Source of the DNA: Alphaproteobacteria bacterium | GTDB taxonomy: Bacteria > Pseudomonadota > Alphaproteobacteria > Caulobacterales > Caulobacteraceae | Length of the DNA: 64,000 nucleotides | Reading direction: 5' to 3' | Assembly: GCA_018821435.1 (NCBI GenBank) | Contig: JAHJME010000025.1 | Location: forward strand, 124,001-188,000 | Program-made: the position numbers and the translations under genes | The notes under the pieces: model-generated | The model's input: the letters and a program-made list of their open reading frames with translations, nothing else | Told to the model about the DNA's origin: nothing | Databases searched by the model: none | Part shown: piece after piece, positions 44,733 through 53,474 of the stretch | Position numbering within the stretch: position 1 is the first letter of the stretch | How the letters are laid out: each line of letters opens with the position of its first letter

Positions 44733-46297
44733 TTCATCCACTCCACGTATTCGACCGTGCCCGGAATGACCGGCGGATGGCCGTCGACGTTGATCCGGGT
44801 GCGGGCGGTCGCGGGCCAGGCGGGGGCGATGTACTTGGCCTCCTGGGCCGCGAACAGCGCCTTCAGCTCGACCACCTTCTCCGGCATCAGCGAGGCCAGG
44901 TTGGTGCGCTCGGTCGGGTCGGTGGCGAGGTCGTAGAGCCAGACGGCCTTCGGGTCGTCGATGGTCTGCAGCTTCCAGTTCCCGCTCCGGACCATCCGGT
45001 AGTCGCCCTTGCGCCAGTAGAGCGCGCGCTCGCGCAGCGCGTCCGGGCCCGCCTTGCCGGTCAGCGCGGGGGTCAGGTCCATCCCGTCATATTCGCGATC
45101 GGCCGGCAGCTGGCCGCCCGCCGCCGCCACGAAGGTCGGGAACAGGTCCAGGCTGGAGGCGATGCCGGGGATCATCGAGCCGGCCGGAATCTTCGCGGGC
45201 CACTTCATGAAGAACGGCACGTGGACGCCGCCCTCGAAGTAGGTGGTCTTCCAGCCCCGGTACGGCAGGTTCTCCTGCGGGATCTGGTGGTACGAGGCGC
45301 CGCCATTGTCGCTGAGGAAGACGATGATCGTGTCCTTCTCCAGGCCCTCTGCCTTCACCTTGCGCAGCACCTGGCCGACAGCCTCGTCCAGCGACTGGAT
45401 CATGGCGTAGTAGACCCGGGTCTTCTCGTCCTTGATGTGCCCCATCTTGTCGTACATCGCCCGGGGCGCCTGGATCGGATTGTGGGGCGCGTTGAAGGCC
45501 AGGTAGAGGAAGAACGGGCTCTTCTTGTTGCGGTCGATGAAGCCCACGGCCTCGTCGGCCAGCTCATAGGTCATGTATTTCTTGGCGGGCGTCGGCTTGC
45601 CGTCGCGCCAGATGTTGGTGGTCAGGTTGTCGTACAGATAGCCGTCGATCCCACTCCACGGCAGCTTGGCGGTGACCACCGTCGGATCGTCCACCTTGGC
45701 GTACAGCGCCGCCCCGCCGGGGAAACCCACGAACTCGTCGAAGCCGCGCTTCTGGGGCGCCAGGTTGGGCGCCGTGCCCAGGTGCCACTTCCCGACCAGG
45801 CCGGTGTGATAGCCCTGCGCCTTCAGCACCTGGGCCATGGTGACCTCGGTGTCGGGCAGGCCGTTCTTCTCGGGCGGGATCGGCTTGGCGTCGTTGGTCA
45901 GGATCTTGGCCGGATAGCGCTCGGCGGCGTACTTGCCGTTCCGTGCGTTCACGAAGCCCGGCAGGTTCGGCAACCATTCGAAGCCGTAGCGGGAGTAGTT
46001 GCGGCCGGTCATCAGCGCCGCGCGCGACGTCGAGCAGACGGCGTCGCCGGTATAGCCGTTCTCGAACCGCGCCCCGGTCTGGGCGATGGAATCGATGTTG
46101 GGCGTGCGAACCAGCGGATTGCCGTGCAGCGAGACGTCGTTGTAGCCGAGGTCGTCGGCCAGGATGACGATGATGTTCGGCCGCTTGACGGCCTGGGCCT
46201 CCGCCGCGCCCGGCCCGCCCACCGCCTGCGGCGCCGCCGACGCCGTCACCAGCCCCAACGCCGCCAGCCCGACGACGGCCAATCTCCCGAACTTCAT
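44729..46297 (-). CDS. Exported sulfatase 2 with non-canonical CSTSR site
   Basis: A 522-residue sulfatase with a signal-like N-terminus (LAVVGLAALGLVTASAAPQ). NIIVILADDLGYNDVSLHG and GKWHLGTAPNLAPQKRGFDEF are typical. The modification motif reads VCSTSRAALMTGR (Cys about 88): Thr replaces the usual Pro or Ala of C-x-P/A-x-R. Formylglycine conversion is therefore not assured, although CxxSR relatives exist. ATG at 46297 was chosen for the signal peptide. A CGGAA-N6-TTCAC site lies 34 bases upstream. Confidence 0.9.
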   Translation of the reverse strand: MKFGRLAVVGLAALGLVTASAAPQAVGGPGAAEAQAVKRPNIIVILADDLGYNDVSLHGNPLVRTPNIDSIAQTGARFENGYTGDAVCSTSRAALMTGRNYSRYGFEWLPNLPGFVNARNGKYAAERYPAKILTNDAKPIPPEKNGLPDTEVTMAQVLKAQGYHTGLVGKWHLGTAPNLAPQKRGFDEFVGFPGGAALYAKVDDPTVVTAKLPWSGIDGYLYDNLTTNIWRDGKPTPAKKYMTYELADEAVGFIDRNKKSPFFLYLAFNAPHNPIQAPRAMYDKMGHIKDEKTRVYYAMIQSLDEAVGQVLRKVKAEGLEKDTIIVFLSDNGGASYHQIPQENLPYRGWKTTYFEGGVHVPFFMKWPAKIPAGSMIPGIASSLDLFPTFVAAAGGQLPADREYDGMDLTPALTGKAGPDALRERALYWRKGDYRMVRSGNWKLQTIDDPKAVWLYDLATDPTERTNLASLMPEKVVELKALFAAQEAKYIAPAWPATARTRINVDGHPPVIPGTVEYVEWMN

Positions 46298-46331
46298 CCA
46301 CGCTCTCCCTGATCTTGTTCTTGCGCGAAAT

Positions 46332-46347
46332 GTGAACCGTGTTTCCG
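46332..46347 (-). promoter_or_regulatory. Putative operator, CGGAA-N6-TTCAC type (site 5)
   Basis: Plus-strand GTGAA-CCGTGT-TTCCG, 34 bases ahead of sulfatase 2. It is also part of a larger dyad, GAACCG-N6-CGGTTC, at 46334-46351. Confidence 0.5.
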
Positions 46348-46546
46348 GTTCAAGCAAGACGATGCGTGAGCCAGGTGTGCGTCGCCCGTGGCGCAAGCCG
46401 CGGCGCGGACGACATGAGGCGCCGCGATCCTGGGCGCCGGTCACGAAACTGCCGCGGGCGTTGCACCCGGGATACAGCGCCATCGCCGTTCAGCCCCTAC
46501 AAGCGGCGGCCGCCGTGAGACGGCGCGTCTTCGAAGGATCGGACAC

Positions 46547-46909
46547 ATGGCGTTTCGTGCAGCGGCCCTCGTGGCGCTTGGCCTCCTCGCGGCCTCGGCG
46601 GGCGCCGCCTCGGCCCAGACGGCCGCCCCCGGCGGCGCGACGATCTTCAAGCAGCGATGCAGCGTCTGCCATGTGCCCGGCAAGTCGCTGATGGGTCCGG
46701 ATCTCACCGGCGTGATGACCCGCAAGGCCCGCCCGGCCTTCAGCTACTCGCCCGCCATGCAGAAGCAGCCGGCGGCGTGGGACGCCAAACGGCTCGACGC
46801 GTTCCTGGCCGGTCCGCAGAAGGCCGTGCCGGGGACGAAGATGATGGTCGCGGTGGCGAACCCCGCCGACCGAAGCCAGCTCATCACCTATATGACGACG
46901 TTGAAGTAG
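46547..46909 (+). CDS. Class I c-type cytochrome, periplasmic
   Basis: A 120-residue protein: signal peptide (LGLLAASAGAASAQT), a single haem motif CSVCH at 38-42, and a TKMMVAV segment offering the axial Met near residue 98, as in cytochrome c2/c-551-like electron carriers. It probably shuttles electrons in the periplasm. It is monocistronic: a hairpin follows at 46948. No partner oxidase is near. Confidence 0.9.
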   Translation: MAFRAAALVALGLLAASAGAASAQTAAPGGATIFKQRCSVCHVPGKSLMGPDLTGVMTRKARPAFSYSPAMQKQPAAWDAKRLDAFLAGPQKAVPGTKMMVAVANPADRSQLITYMTTLK

Positions 46910-46947
46910 CGCGCGTCGACCCGACACAATCCGTCGCCAAAAGCCGA

Positions 46948-46972
46948 AAATCCGCAACTGGCATGCGGATTT
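46948..46972 (+). terminator. Hairpin downstream of the cytochrome c gene
   Basis: AAATCCGCA (46948-46956) pairs perfectly with TGCGGATTT (46964-46972), with a 7-base loop and A and T runs on its flanks. It lies 39 bases after the cytochrome stop, ahead of the aminotransferase promoter region. Confidence 0.65.
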
Positions 46973-47031
46973 GGGCGGTCACCCGCGTAAAACAGAAACC
47001 TTATGCGCGCCCCAGCCGATAGATTGGCCAC

Positions 47032-48258
47032 ATGACGACCCTGCACGACTCTGCCTCCGCCTCCGCCCGCGCTGCCTCCGGCGTGCTCTTCGACGGCCTG
47101 CTGCCGCAGCCGCCGGACGTGGTGCTGTCGCTGATCAAGCTGTTCCGCGAGGACCCGCGCGCCGGCAAGATCGACGTGGGCGTCGGCGTCTACAAGGACG
47201 AGCAGGGCCGCACGCCGGTGTTCGCCGCCATGAAGGCGGCCGAACAGCGCCTGCTGGAGACCCAGCACACCAAGAGCTACCTCGGCCCCGAGGGTGACTT
47301 CGGATACCTGGAGCGCCTGACCCCGATCATCTTCGGCACGGGCGCGGCGGCCGCGGATCTGTTCGCGGTCCAGACCCCGGGCGGCACGGGTGCGCTGCGC
47401 CTCGCGGCCGAACTGGCCAGCGCGGGCAAGCCCGGCGCACGCATCTGGCTGGGCGCGCCGTCATGGCCGATCCATGCGCCGATCTTCGCCGAGGCGGGGC
47501 TGGAGGTCATGACCTTCCGCCACTTCGATCCCAAGACCCAGGCGCTGACCTTCGACGAGACGATCTCCGCGCTGGAGGACGCGGCCGCGGGCGACGTCGT
47601 CCTGCTGCACGGCTGCTGCCACAACCCCAGCGGCGCCGACCCCAGCCTGGACCAGTGGCGCGCCCTGGCCAACCTGATGGTCCGGCGCGGGCTCGTGCCC
47701 CTGCTCGACCTGGCCTACCAGGGCCTGGGCGCCGGGCTGGACGAAGACGCGGCCGGCCTGCGCATCGTCATGGAGACCGTCGACAACGTCATGGTCGCCT
47801 ACTCCTGCGACAAGAATTTCGGCCTCTACCGCGAGCGGACCGGCGCCCTCTTCGTCCGCGCCCGCGCCCACGCAGACGTGGTGCGCACCAACATCCTGAA
47901 GATCGCCCGCTGCGCGTGGTCGATGCCGCCGGACCATGGCGCCGCCGCCGTTCGCGTGATCCTGGAAGACGCAGGTCTGACGAAGATGTGGCGCGACGAG
48001 TTGGAAGCCTGCCGCGCGCGGCTGCAGGCGGTGCGCGAGATGCTGGCCGAGGCCGATCCGCGCTTCGAGCCGATCCGCGGCCAGCGGGGCATGTTCTCGA
48101 TGCTGTCGCTGACGCCGGCCCAGGTCGAGCTGATGCGCAAGGACCACGCGATCTACATGACCGGCAACGCGCGCATCAACATCGCCGGGCTGACCGCTGA
48201 GACCATCGCGCCGTTCGCGGCGGCCTACGACGCGGTCTTGCGGACCACCAGCGCGTAG
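47032..48258 (+). CDS. Aromatic/aspartate aminotransferase (class I)
   Basis: A 408-residue PLP aminotransferase of the AspC/TyrB type: IDVGVGVYKDEQGRTPVF, SYLGPEGDFGYLE, HGCCHNPSGADPS and the PLP Lys in YSCDKNFGLYRERTGAL (about residue 261); R in ARINIAGL near the C-terminus binds the substrate carboxylate. It should exchange amino groups of aromatic amino acids or aspartate with 2-oxoglutarate. Its last 34 bases overlap the convergent permease. It borders the peptide-utilisation genes and may serve the same catabolism. Confidence 0.93.
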   Translation: MTTLHDSASASARAASGVLFDGLLPQPPDVVLSLIKLFREDPRAGKIDVGVGVYKDEQGRTPVFAAMKAAEQRLLETQHTKSYLGPEGDFGYLERLTPIIFGTGAAAADLFAVQTPGGTGALRLAAELASAGKPGARIWLGAPSWPIHAPIFAEAGLEVMTFRHFDPKTQALTFDETISALEDAAAGDVVLLHGCCHNPSGADPSLDQWRALANLMVRRGLVPLLDLAYQGLGAGLDEDAAGLRIVMETVDNVMVAYSCDKNFGLYRERTGALFVRARAHADVVRTNILKIARCAWSMPPDHGAAAVRVILEDAGLTKMWRDELEACRARLQAVREMLAEADPRFEPIRGQRGMFSMLSLTPAQVELMRKDHAIYMTGNARINIAGLTAETIAPFAAAYDAVLRTTSA

Positions 48259-49517
48259 TACGCAAGACCGATCGCCAGCCAGCCCACCAGCAGGGCGTAG
48301 GGCTTCCAGTCGGTGCTGAAGCCCAGGCTGGCGATGATCACCGCGGCCACGATCCCCAGGACCGACAGCACGCGCACCGTGCCACGGCCGAAGCGCAGGC
48401 GCGCCTGCGCGTGCACCTCCGGATGCCTGGCCGCCACATTGTAGGCGGCGAGGCAGGAGCCGGCGTACTTCATCATCGTCGGGATGTTCACCGCCAGCAG
48501 CAGGAACAGCAGGCTGGACGGCAGGAACAGGCCCAGGCAGCAGGCGCCGAACGCCACCATGGTGGCGATGTGCGGCGTCCCGAACCTCGGATGGATCTTG
48601 CCCAGCGGCGCGGGCAGCACGCCCGCCTTCCCCATGGCGTAGAGGAAGCGCGCGAAGACCAGGAAGACGGCGTTCATCGACTTCGACAGCGCCAGCACCG
48701 CCGCCGTCACGATCAGCGGCGTCGCCCACTTGCCCAGCGCGGCCTCGGCGGCGGTCAGCAGCGGCGCGTCGCTGGCCGCCAGGGCGTCCGCGCCCACCAG
48801 GCTAAGGGCCGTGTAGGCGATGGCCAGGTAGACCACCACCGTCAGGATCAGCGCCAGCGCCAGGCCCAGCGGCACCACCCGCTTCGGATCGGCGACTTCC
48901 TCACCCACCTCGGTGGTGGTCTCGATGCCTAGGAACAGCTGGATCATCAGCGGCAGCGCCGCGACGATCGGCGCCCAGCCCACCGACAGCGACTGGGTGA
49001 CCAACTGGGGTTTCAGCGACGGCGCGCCGGCGACCACGAAGACCGCGAACACCACCAGCAGCATGATCATCAGGATGGTCTGCGCCCGCGCGGCGATGGC
49101 GACGCCGACATAGTTCAGCGCGAAGACCGCAAGGAACATCGCGAACATCACCGGCTTGCCCGGGATGTCGACCACCTTGCCGAGGTAGCTGACCAGCACC
49201 GTCCCCAGCACGATCATCACCACCGCGTTCGACAGCACCCGTAGCCAGACGATGCCGAAGGCGATCAGCGGGTGGGTGAACTCCCGCTGCCATTCGAACG
49301 AGGCCGCCGTCTTCGGCACCGCCGAGGCCATGTAGGCGTAGACCAGGCCGAACAGCACCATCGGCAGGGCCGCGATCACGCAGGCCACCAGGATACCCTC
49401 GTGGCCGACCTGGGCGGCCGGGCCGAGCACCGAGAAGATCGAGGCGCCGATAGCGGTGCCCGCCCCAAGCATGACGAGGTCGATCAGGCGAACGCCGTGG
49501 CGGAGCTGGTCGGTCAT
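48225..49517 (-). CDS. APC-superfamily amino acid permease
   Basis: A 430-residue membrane transporter with about 12 helices. The N-terminal VRLIDLVMLGAGTAIGASIFSVLGPAAQ is the APC helix 1 motif, and LGIETTTEVGEEVADPKRVVPLG is the helix 6-7 signature. It most likely imports amino acids. It starts 10 bases after the M61-like peptidase 1 stop, ending an operon of amidohydrolase, peptidase and permease, which fits uptake of freed amino acids. Confidence 0.92.
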   Translation of the reverse strand: MTDQLRHGVRLIDLVMLGAGTAIGASIFSVLGPAAQVGHEGILVACVIAALPMVLFGLVYAYMASAVPKTAASFEWQREFTHPLIAFGIVWLRVLSNAVVMIVLGTVLVSYLGKVVDIPGKPVMFAMFLAVFALNYVGVAIAARAQTILMIMLLVVFAVFVVAGAPSLKPQLVTQSLSVGWAPIVAALPLMIQLFLGIETTTEVGEEVADPKRVVPLGLALALILTVVVYLAIAYTALSLVGADALAASDAPLLTAAEAALGKWATPLIVTAAVLALSKSMNAVFLVFARFLYAMGKAGVLPAPLGKIHPRFGTPHIATMVAFGACCLGLFLPSSLLFLLLAVNIPTMMKYAGSCLAAYNVAARHPEVHAQARLRFGRGTVRVLSVLGIVAAVIIASLGFSTDWKPYALLVGWLAIGLAYYALVVRKTAS

Positions 49518-49527
49518 TCAGGTCCCG

Positions 49528-51234
49528 TCAGAAGCGGCAGGCGGTGTCAGGGATTTTCGGATCGCGGGCCCAGCGATAGCCCTCGACGGGCGCCCCGCGC
49601 GGCAGATAGCTCACCGTCGTCGTGGTCTCGCCCCGGCGCAAGGTCAGCTTGAGCGCCAGCGCCTCGTCCTTGCGGATCGCATTGACGTCGCCGGCCTCGA
49701 CGATCACGTCGCCGTCGCGGACGCCGGCCTTATCGGCCGCCGAGCCGGGCTCCAGATCGCGCACGACCCGGTCGTCGTTCAGCGAGGCGCGGGCGAAGCC
49801 CAGCTGGAACGGCCGGACGGGGTGCTTCTCCACCACCAGGCAGGGACCGTAGAGGTTGGAGGGCGGGACCAGCAGGCCGCCGCCGACCATGAACTCGTAA
49901 TGCGCCTTGGCCTTCTCCGCGCCGATCTCGTGTCCCACCAGCTCCAGCCAGACCGGGATGCCATAGGGCTGCTCGGCCACCTGCCGGCGGCGGATCTCCT
50001 TCACGACATCGTCCAGGCTGCGCTTGCCCTTCGAGGCCTCGCGGATCGCCGCGTCGACCTGCTGGAGATACGTCCAGCCCCGGCCGTACGGCACGGTCTG
50101 GGCCACCGGATCGGTCCAGAACTTCTTGGCCGCCTCCGGGCTGGTCGCCCGCACATAGGGGTTCGAATAATAGGCGTCGGCGCGCTCGTTGAAGGTCTTC
50201 AGCAGGCCCTCGGTGCTGATCGCCTTGGCCCGCCAGGACAGCACCGTCGAATAGTATTCCGCCGTCCCCTCCGAGTACCAGGACGTCTCGCCGTGCTCGC
50301 CCTGCATGGCCGGCCAGGTGTGCGCCATCTCGTGGGCCAACAGGCCTTGCAGGCTGTCGACCGTGGGCTTGGCGGGCGCGTGGTAGCCGAACATGAATGA
50401 CCGCGCGAGGCCGGTGCCACCAGTCCCGAGATAGGGGTTCTGGCGCACGAACACCCGATAGCTGCCGCCCTGGTCGTCGAAGAAGGCGGCCATGCTGCCG
50501 TAAAGCGCCTTCATCTTCTCGCCCAGCACATTGGGATCGAACGGCGGATCGGACAGCCAGTAGAAGTCGAAGCCGGGGTCGGCCTTGGCCGGGTACGATC
50601 GCATCGGCCCGACGTAGTAGTAGCTGAACTGCAGCACCTCCGACGGGAGCACCGCATCGACGGCCCCCTCGCCCAGCGACCAGATCCCGCGCGAGCCCGG
50701 CGCGGCGGCCGACAGGTCCCAGCTCAGATGCACCATCCACGGACCGCCGGCGAGCGGCGTGGCCATGAAGCCATTGCCCGAGCCTGCGAACCCGCCGTTC
50801 TCCTCGCGCAGGTCGAACAGCGGGCCGTTGTTCGTGGTCGCGGTGATCTTGCGCGGCGGCGCGTGATAGCTGACCACCACATCGCCGACCGTCGCGCGGC
50901 CCACCAGCCAGCGGCGGTAGACGCCCTGTGGCGTCGGCGGCTCCTCGGCCTTGCTGAGCGCGATCGGACCCTGGTCGTCGCGCGCCTGGAGCGCGTCTTC
51001 CGGCCACGTCGGCGTCGGGATGCCCACCAGCTTCAGCGGCAGCCGCACCAGCGGATCGCCCGCCTTTAGGCCCGGCGCCTGCAGGGTCATCTTCACGCCG
51101 AGGTAGCTCGCCGCATCGCCGGTCGCGTGCGGGCTGAGCACGATGTCCAGCCTGGGCGGCTCGGCCGCCACGGCCGGAACCGCCGAGAACGAGGCCACGG
51201 CGGCGAAGGCGGCGAGCAGCGTGCGCATCGTCAT
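49528..51234 (-). CDS. Exported M61-like metallopeptidase 1 with PDZ domain
   Basis: A 568-residue protein: signal peptide (LLAAFAAVASFSAVPAVAA), N-terminal beta domain, catalytic LLAHEMAHTW (HExxH near 301-305) with WYSEGTAEYY supplying the third ligand, and a C-terminal PDZ-like region (VVRDLEPGSAADKAGVRDGDVIVEAGDV). These features match M61 glycyl aminopeptidase relatives. A GPC near residue 460 and a terminal DTACRF Cys could form a disulfide. ATG at 51234 is 2 bases after the amidohydrolase stop. It is a paralogue of 56576-58273. Confidence 0.82.
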   Translation of the reverse strand: MTMRTLLAAFAAVASFSAVPAVAAEPPRLDIVLSPHATGDAASYLGVKMTLQAPGLKAGDPLVRLPLKLVGIPTPTWPEDALQARDDQGPIALSKAEEPPTPQGVYRRWLVGRATVGDVVVSYHAPPRKITATTNNGPLFDLREENGGFAGSGNGFMATPLAGGPWMVHLSWDLSAAAPGSRGIWSLGEGAVDAVLPSEVLQFSYYYVGPMRSYPAKADPGFDFYWLSDPPFDPNVLGEKMKALYGSMAAFFDDQGGSYRVFVRQNPYLGTGGTGLARSFMFGYHAPAKPTVDSLQGLLAHEMAHTWPAMQGEHGETSWYSEGTAEYYSTVLSWRAKAISTEGLLKTFNERADAYYSNPYVRATSPEAAKKFWTDPVAQTVPYGRGWTYLQQVDAAIREASKGKRSLDDVVKEIRRRQVAEQPYGIPVWLELVGHEIGAEKAKAHYEFMVGGGLLVPPSNLYGPCLVVEKHPVRPFQLGFARASLNDDRVVRDLEPGSAADKAGVRDGDVIVEAGDVNAIRKDEALALKLTLRRGETTTTVSYLPRGAPVEGYRWARDPKIPDTACRF

Positions 51235-51236
51235 CC

Positions 51237-53258
51237 TCAGCGCGGCGCGGTGACAGGCGGCGGCGGCGCGAAGGGCCGGATCGCCAGGTGCTCGTAGATC
51301 TCCGCCGGATAGTAGGCGACGCCGCCGACCATGGTCATCCGCACGTTCCGGATCTTGGAGATGTCCGCCGTGGGATCGCCGTCCACCAGGATGACGTCGG
51401 CCATCTTGCCGCGCTCGATCGAGCCCAGCTGGCTGTCGCGCTTGAAGTAGCGCTCGGCGCCCAGGGTGCTCAGATAGAGCGCCTTGCCCGCCGGGATCCC
51501 GGCCATGACATAGACCTCCAGCTCGCGCTGGTTGGAGAAGCCGGTGCCGTCGTCGGTGCCGGGCAGCAGCTGGATGCCCTTGTCGTCCAGCATCTTCAGG
51601 GTCTCGAGCACCTTCTTGAACCCGCCCTGGTAGTCGGCGTCGTCCTGCGGCGTCTTGATCGTCACGAAGCTGCGCTTGCGGTAGCGCTGGTAGGCGATCG
51701 GCACATGGTCGAGATAGGGTTTGTCCCCGGCGGGCGCCTCGCCCGAGCGCGACAGCATCAGCCGCTCCAGGATCATCGCCGTGGTGTCCAGCGCGATGCC
51801 CTTCTCCTGCATCAGCGCCACGGTCTTCTGCACGCGGGCTGAGTTGAGATCGAGGTCCTTGCCCCGCGCCATGCCGGTCAGGCGCAGCGGCGTGCGGGTG
51901 TCTTCCTTGGGGTCCAGGATCCAGCCCAGCATCAACTGGTTGATGTGGGCGATGTCGTTGTAGCCATCGCCGATCACCCGGTCGGGCGACGAAAACGCCG
52001 GCACGTGACCCGTGACGCCCATGCCCAGGCGGTGGGCCTCGGCCGCGACCGGGGCCACCCAGTCGGGGTTGAAGCTGTTGTAGATCTTGATCTGCCAATA
52101 GCCGTGATCGGCGTACCAATGGACGTCCTTCAGCGCGTCTTCCAGGCTGTCGGCCACGAAGCCGTTGCGCGCCGAATAGGGGCTGCGGCCTTCCAGGAAG
52201 CCGTTGCGCACAATGCGCGGCCCCGCGAGGCGGCCACTGGTCAGCCCCTCCATCATCGCCAGCAGTTGTTCGTTGTCGTTGCCCTGGTCGCGGGTCGCCG
52301 TGACGCCGGCGGCCAGGTTGAACAGGTTGGACGACAGGCTGGTGTGCGAGTGCATGTCGTGCAGGCCGGAGACCAGCGTGCCCCCCTGCCCGTCGATCAC
52401 CGTCTCGCCCGCCGGCGCCGGGCCGGCCGGATCGTTGGCGCCGACCGTGGCGATGCGATCGCCGTAGATCACCACCGTCGAGAGGCCGCCCAGCTTCATC
52501 GACACGGGGTCGAAGATCCGCACGTTGCGGATGCGGACGGGGCCGGAGAACCGGTGCGCCAGCTTCGTCTGGGCCGCCTCGGCGCGGGCCTGGGAGATCT
52601 CGCGGTTCATCGTCTGGAGAGCCGGGATCTGGCTCTCGTAGCCTTCGCGGATCATCCCGCCCGTGGCGAACAGATTGCCCCTGGCGTCGACCAGCACATA
52701 GTCAGGGCTGAGGTCGATGCCGGACAGCTCATAGACGGTCAGCGGGACGGCGGCCTTGCCCTCGCCCACCGTGATCTTGCGCACCTCTTCAAGGCGCATC
52801 TGGCCCGACGGCAGCACCGGCAGGGTGTGGTTCGGCGCCTTCAGCAGCGCCTTCACATAGACGCCCAGCATCCACGGGCTGACGTCGTTGCCGATGTAGA
52901 GCAGCGGCTTCGCGGCCGCCGTCTGGCCCGCGTCGGCCTGGCTCTTCCACTCGGCCTGACCGGCCTTCCAGGTGAAGCGCTCCTGCACCGGGCTGCCGAA
53001 CAGGGACTCGCCCTCGATAGCCCAGGTCACCGGCATGCCGGCGGCGTCGGCCTCGATCGTCTCGCGCGCCTTGGGGCCGCGGCCGTTGTTCACCACCGCA
53101 TAATCGACCGAGGTCTTGCGGCCCTGTACGTCGGCGACCAGGTGGCCGACCTTCTCGCCATTGGCCATGACCACATACTTGAAGGTCTCGGCCAGCGCCG
53201 ATCCCGACAGGCACAGGGACAACAGGACGCCCACGGCGGCGGCGGATCTTGAGGACAT
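51237..53258 (-). CDS. Exported amidohydrolase (imidazolonepropionase/Xaa-Pro dipeptidase-like)
   Basis: A 673-residue protein: signal peptide (LLSLCLSGSALA), a 200-residue N-terminal beta-rich domain, then an amidohydrolase domain with LVSGLHDMHSHTSLSS (HxH), a metal-site Lys candidate in QIKIYNSF, VTGHVPAF, IAHINQLML and LLPGTDDGTG. Relatives in this amidohydrolase group are dipeptidases or cyclic-amide hydrolases, so peptide breakdown is plausible. ATG at 53258. It heads the operon with M61-like 1 and the permease and carries motif A of the peptide regulon 40 bases upstream. Confidence 0.85.
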   Translation of the reverse strand: MSSRSAAAVGVLLSLCLSGSALAETFKYVVMANGEKVGHLVADVQGRKTSVDYAVVNNGRGPKARETIEADAAGMPVTWAIEGESLFGSPVQERFTWKAGQAEWKSQADAGQTAAAKPLLYIGNDVSPWMLGVYVKALLKAPNHTLPVLPSGQMRLEEVRKITVGEGKAAVPLTVYELSGIDLSPDYVLVDARGNLFATGGMIREGYESQIPALQTMNREISQARAEAAQTKLAHRFSGPVRIRNVRIFDPVSMKLGGLSTVVIYGDRIATVGANDPAGPAPAGETVIDGQGGTLVSGLHDMHSHTSLSSNLFNLAAGVTATRDQGNDNEQLLAMMEGLTSGRLAGPRIVRNGFLEGRSPYSARNGFVADSLEDALKDVHWYADHGYWQIKIYNSFNPDWVAPVAAEAHRLGMGVTGHVPAFSSPDRVIGDGYNDIAHINQLMLGWILDPKEDTRTPLRLTGMARGKDLDLNSARVQKTVALMQEKGIALDTTAMILERLMLSRSGEAPAGDKPYLDHVPIAYQRYRKRSFVTIKTPQDDADYQGGFKKVLETLKMLDDKGIQLLPGTDDGTGFSNQRELEVYVMAGIPAGKALYLSTLGAERYFKRDSQLGSIERGKMADVILVDGDPTADISKIRNVRMTMVGGVAYYPAEIYEHLAIRPFAPPPPVTAPR

Positions 53259-53298
53259 GGAGACACCCCTACACGGCGACAACATCGTACCTCCGAGA

Positions 53299-53318
53299 CC
53301 GGGATTTTCTATTCGAAC
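53299..53318 (-). promoter_or_regulatory. Peptide-regulon motif A
   Basis: Minus-strand GTTCGAATAGAAAATCCCGG, 40 bases upstream of the amidohydrolase start and pointing towards it. It shares CGAA-N-AGAAAATCC with motif B. Confidence 0.6.
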
Positions 53319-53410
53319 TGCAGGCCGCGCACCTGGGCCGCGACAAGTTCAATGCGTGGCCGAACTGGCGACGACATAGCCTATGCCCCGTGTTTTCGCC
53401 TCCCCGGACA

Positions 53411-53430
53411 GAACGAAAAGAAAATCCGGG
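53411..53430 (+). promoter_or_regulatory. Peptide-regulon motif B
   Basis: GAACGAAAAGAAAATCCGGG, 44 bases ahead of the S10 peptidase 1 start and in the same direction. It is the best match to the shared consensus and the A-rich core stands out in this GC-rich gap. Confidence 0.65.
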
Positions 53431-53474
53431 CGCCCCGCGGTACCGTGCTTTCGTGACCTGTTGAGGGGATGCGG

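Noticed and set aside
46938..46957. Possible fifth peptide-regulon motif (GAAAATCCG core) before the aromatic aminotransferase
   Set aside because: Only nine bases match and they overlap a terminator hairpin; too weak to include.
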